A stretch of 6,273 nucleotides of DNA, taken from assembly GCA_900770295.1 (NCBI GenBank), contig CAAGJQ010000017.1, forward strand, positions 1 through 6,273. The letters are read 5' to 3'. This document shows positions 5,917-6,273 of this stretch, one piece after another (the stretch's first letter is position 1; each line of letters starts with the position of its first letter). The notes under the pieces are model-generated. The model searched no databases. It saw only the letters and a list, made by a program, of their open reading frames with translations, and was not told the origin of the DNA. The position numbers were made by a program, and so were the translations under genes. Source of the DNA: an uncultured Oscillibacter sp. Lineage in GTDB: Bacteria > Bacillota > Clostridia > Oscillospirales > Oscillospiraceae.

Positions 5917-5950
5917 TCTTCCATAGAAAATGGATATTTTCTATGGAAGA
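5917..5950. repeat. Perfect 15-bp hairpin at the left end of the palindromic element
   Basis: TCTTCCATAGAAAAT (5917-5931) is followed by loop GGAT and its exact complement (5936-5950). It is AT-rich and has no T-run following in either direction. Its outer bases overlap the left terminal inverted repeat. Confidence 0.85.
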
Positions 5951-5971
5951 GGCGCCGCTGAGCGCGTCGCC

Positions 5972-5994
5972 CATTTGTGCCAGAGGCACAAATG
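5972..5994. repeat. Perfect 10-bp hairpin in the middle of the palindromic element
   Basis: CATTTGTGCC (5972-5981) pairs with GGCACAAATG (5985-5994) around an AGA loop. It sits at the top of the longer-range pairing described for the whole element. A small GTCT/AGAC hairpin (5997-6008) follows. Confidence 0.8.
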
Positions 5995-6030
5995 CCGTCT
6001 CATAAGACTTCAACGCGTCTTCGGCGCTAT

Positions 6031-6055
6031 AAAAAGTAGACAAAGTCTACTTTTT
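6031..6055. terminator. Perfect 11-bp hairpin at the right end of the element, likely terminator of the hydrolase gene
   Basis: AAAAAGTAGAC (6031-6041) and GTCTACTTTTT (6045-6055) flank an AAA loop. Read on the minus strand, a GTAGAC/GTCTAC core is followed by TTTTTAT, starting 9 nt after the hydrolase stop codon. This is the shape of a weak intrinsic terminator. The A-run and T-run make it symmetric, so it could work in both directions. Confidence 0.5.
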
Positions 6056-6063
6056 CATGAAGT

Positions 6064-6273
6064 CTAGTATGACTCCTCCTCTTTCCGGGGCGGGAGCTGC
6101 TTTGTCAGGAATTCCGTCACAGCTTCCGCCACGGTCAGCCGGTAGTCACTGAAGAAGTGGTCCGTGGGATAGCTGATGCCGCGGAACATGGTTCCGCCCG
6201 CGTCCCGCACCGCGCGGGCGAGCGGCGCGCAGTGGAGGTCCGGCGGCGTGTAAATATCCAGGGTCCCGCCGAC
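6064..6273 (-). CDS. Alpha/beta-hydrolase, C-terminal fragment (5' part outside the window)
   Basis: The last 69 residues of a protein entering from the right edge, in frame from 6273 to a TAG at 6066-6064. LDIYTPPDLHCAPL is followed by GGTMFRGISYPTDHFFSDYR and LTVAEAVTEFLTKQL. This matches the end of alpha/beta-hydrolase fold enzymes, in which the His of the DH(F/S)FS-R motif (here residue 39 of the fragment) completes the catalytic triad and a final helix packs on the sheet. Substrate cannot be told from this part. The protein ends in a charged KEEESY tail, and its last codons TCA TAC TAG lie inside the terminal inverted repeat of the palindromic element. The C-terminus has therefore probably been rewritten by the element. 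The catalytic region is untouched, so the gene is likely functional. Confidence 0.75.
   Translation of the reverse strand, partial: VGGTLDIYTPPDLHCAPLARAVRDAGGTMFRGISYPTDHFFSDYRLTVAEAVTEFLTKQLPPRKEEESY

Larger units (their letters stand above)
5908..6072. mobile_element. Candidate MITE-like or REP-like palindromic element (165 bp)
   Basis: The ends are inverted repeats. TCATACTATTCTT (5908-5920) matches the complement of 6060-6072, TCATACTAGACTT, at 11 of 13 positions, including a perfect 8-bp outer part. A looser match continues inward (CCATAGAAAA against CATGAAAAA). Inside are three perfect hairpins (5917-5950, 5972-5994, 6031-6055). A possible long-range stem, GCGCCG (5952-5957) with CGGCGC (6022-6027) and CGCGT (5963-5967) with ACGCG (6013-6017), encloses the middle hairpin. 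There is no transposase and no clear target-site duplication. The layout fits a non-autonomous palindromic element moved in trans, but proof requires other copies in the genome. Confidence 0.55.

Noticed and set aside
5840..6043. Open frame of about 67 codons on the minus strand through the palindromic element (TTG start)
   Set aside because: It runs through the hairpins and into the start of thioredoxin in another frame, with no ribosome site before the TTG. It is treated as chance openness of the element. If other copies of the element keep this frame, it deserves another look.
1..6273. CRISPR array, tRNA or rRNA gene, prophage or defence system
   Set aside because: No regularly spaced repeats, tRNA-like cloverleaf, rRNA-like sequence, integrase, nuclease or toxin-antitoxin pair was seen on either strand.

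Overview
The window looks like chromosomal DNA from a GC-rich gut anaerobe of the Clostridia, most likely Oscillospiraceae (the Flavonifractor/Oscillibacter/Lawsonibacter kind). This is inferred from the GC-rich third codon positions, strong AGGAGG-type ribosome sites, an Rnf complex headed by rnfC, a DUF975 membrane protein and an ECF-transporter S protein. No rRNA or other taxonomic marker is present, so genus is not claimed.

Layout. (1) 1-2354, minus strand: the 5' end of an rnf operon. A good sigma-A-type promoter (2326-2354) and a roughly 110-nt leader with a very GC-rich hairpin precede rnfC (836-2209). rnfC overlaps rnfD by an ATGA junction, and rnfD runs off the left edge. Rnf couples electron flow between ferredoxin and NAD to ion pumping at the membrane. 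(2) 2467-3474, plus strand: a single-gene unit for a DUF975 integral membrane protein, with its own extended -10 promoter and a strong 16-bp-stem terminator. (3) 3485-5511: a divergent pair. An ECF vitamin-transporter S component (minus) and a MocR/GntR-type regulator with an aminotransferase-like domain (plus) share a 113-bp intergenic region. Their promoters physically overlap there, next to a helically phased direct repeat. This layout suggests local control of vitamin uptake, with vitamin B6 the leading guess. The regulator, however, has Gln303 where the PLP-binding lysine is expected. (4) 5551-5868, minus strand: thioredoxin, which shares a bidirectional terminator with the regulator gene. 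(5) 5908-6072: a 165-bp palindrome-rich element with imperfect terminal inverted repeats and three perfect internal hairpins. It lies between thioredoxin and (6) the 3' end of an alpha/beta-hydrolase gene (6064-6273, minus). The element's end supplies the hydrolase's last two codons and its stop codon.

The most interesting points are the lysine-less MocR regulator with its overlapping divergent promoters, and the MITE-like or REP-like palindromic element that forms a gene's stop codon and sits against the thioredoxin promoter. I did not see a multi-gene novel system. The Rnf, DUF975, thioredoxin and hydrolase genes look like ordinary core or accessory genes.
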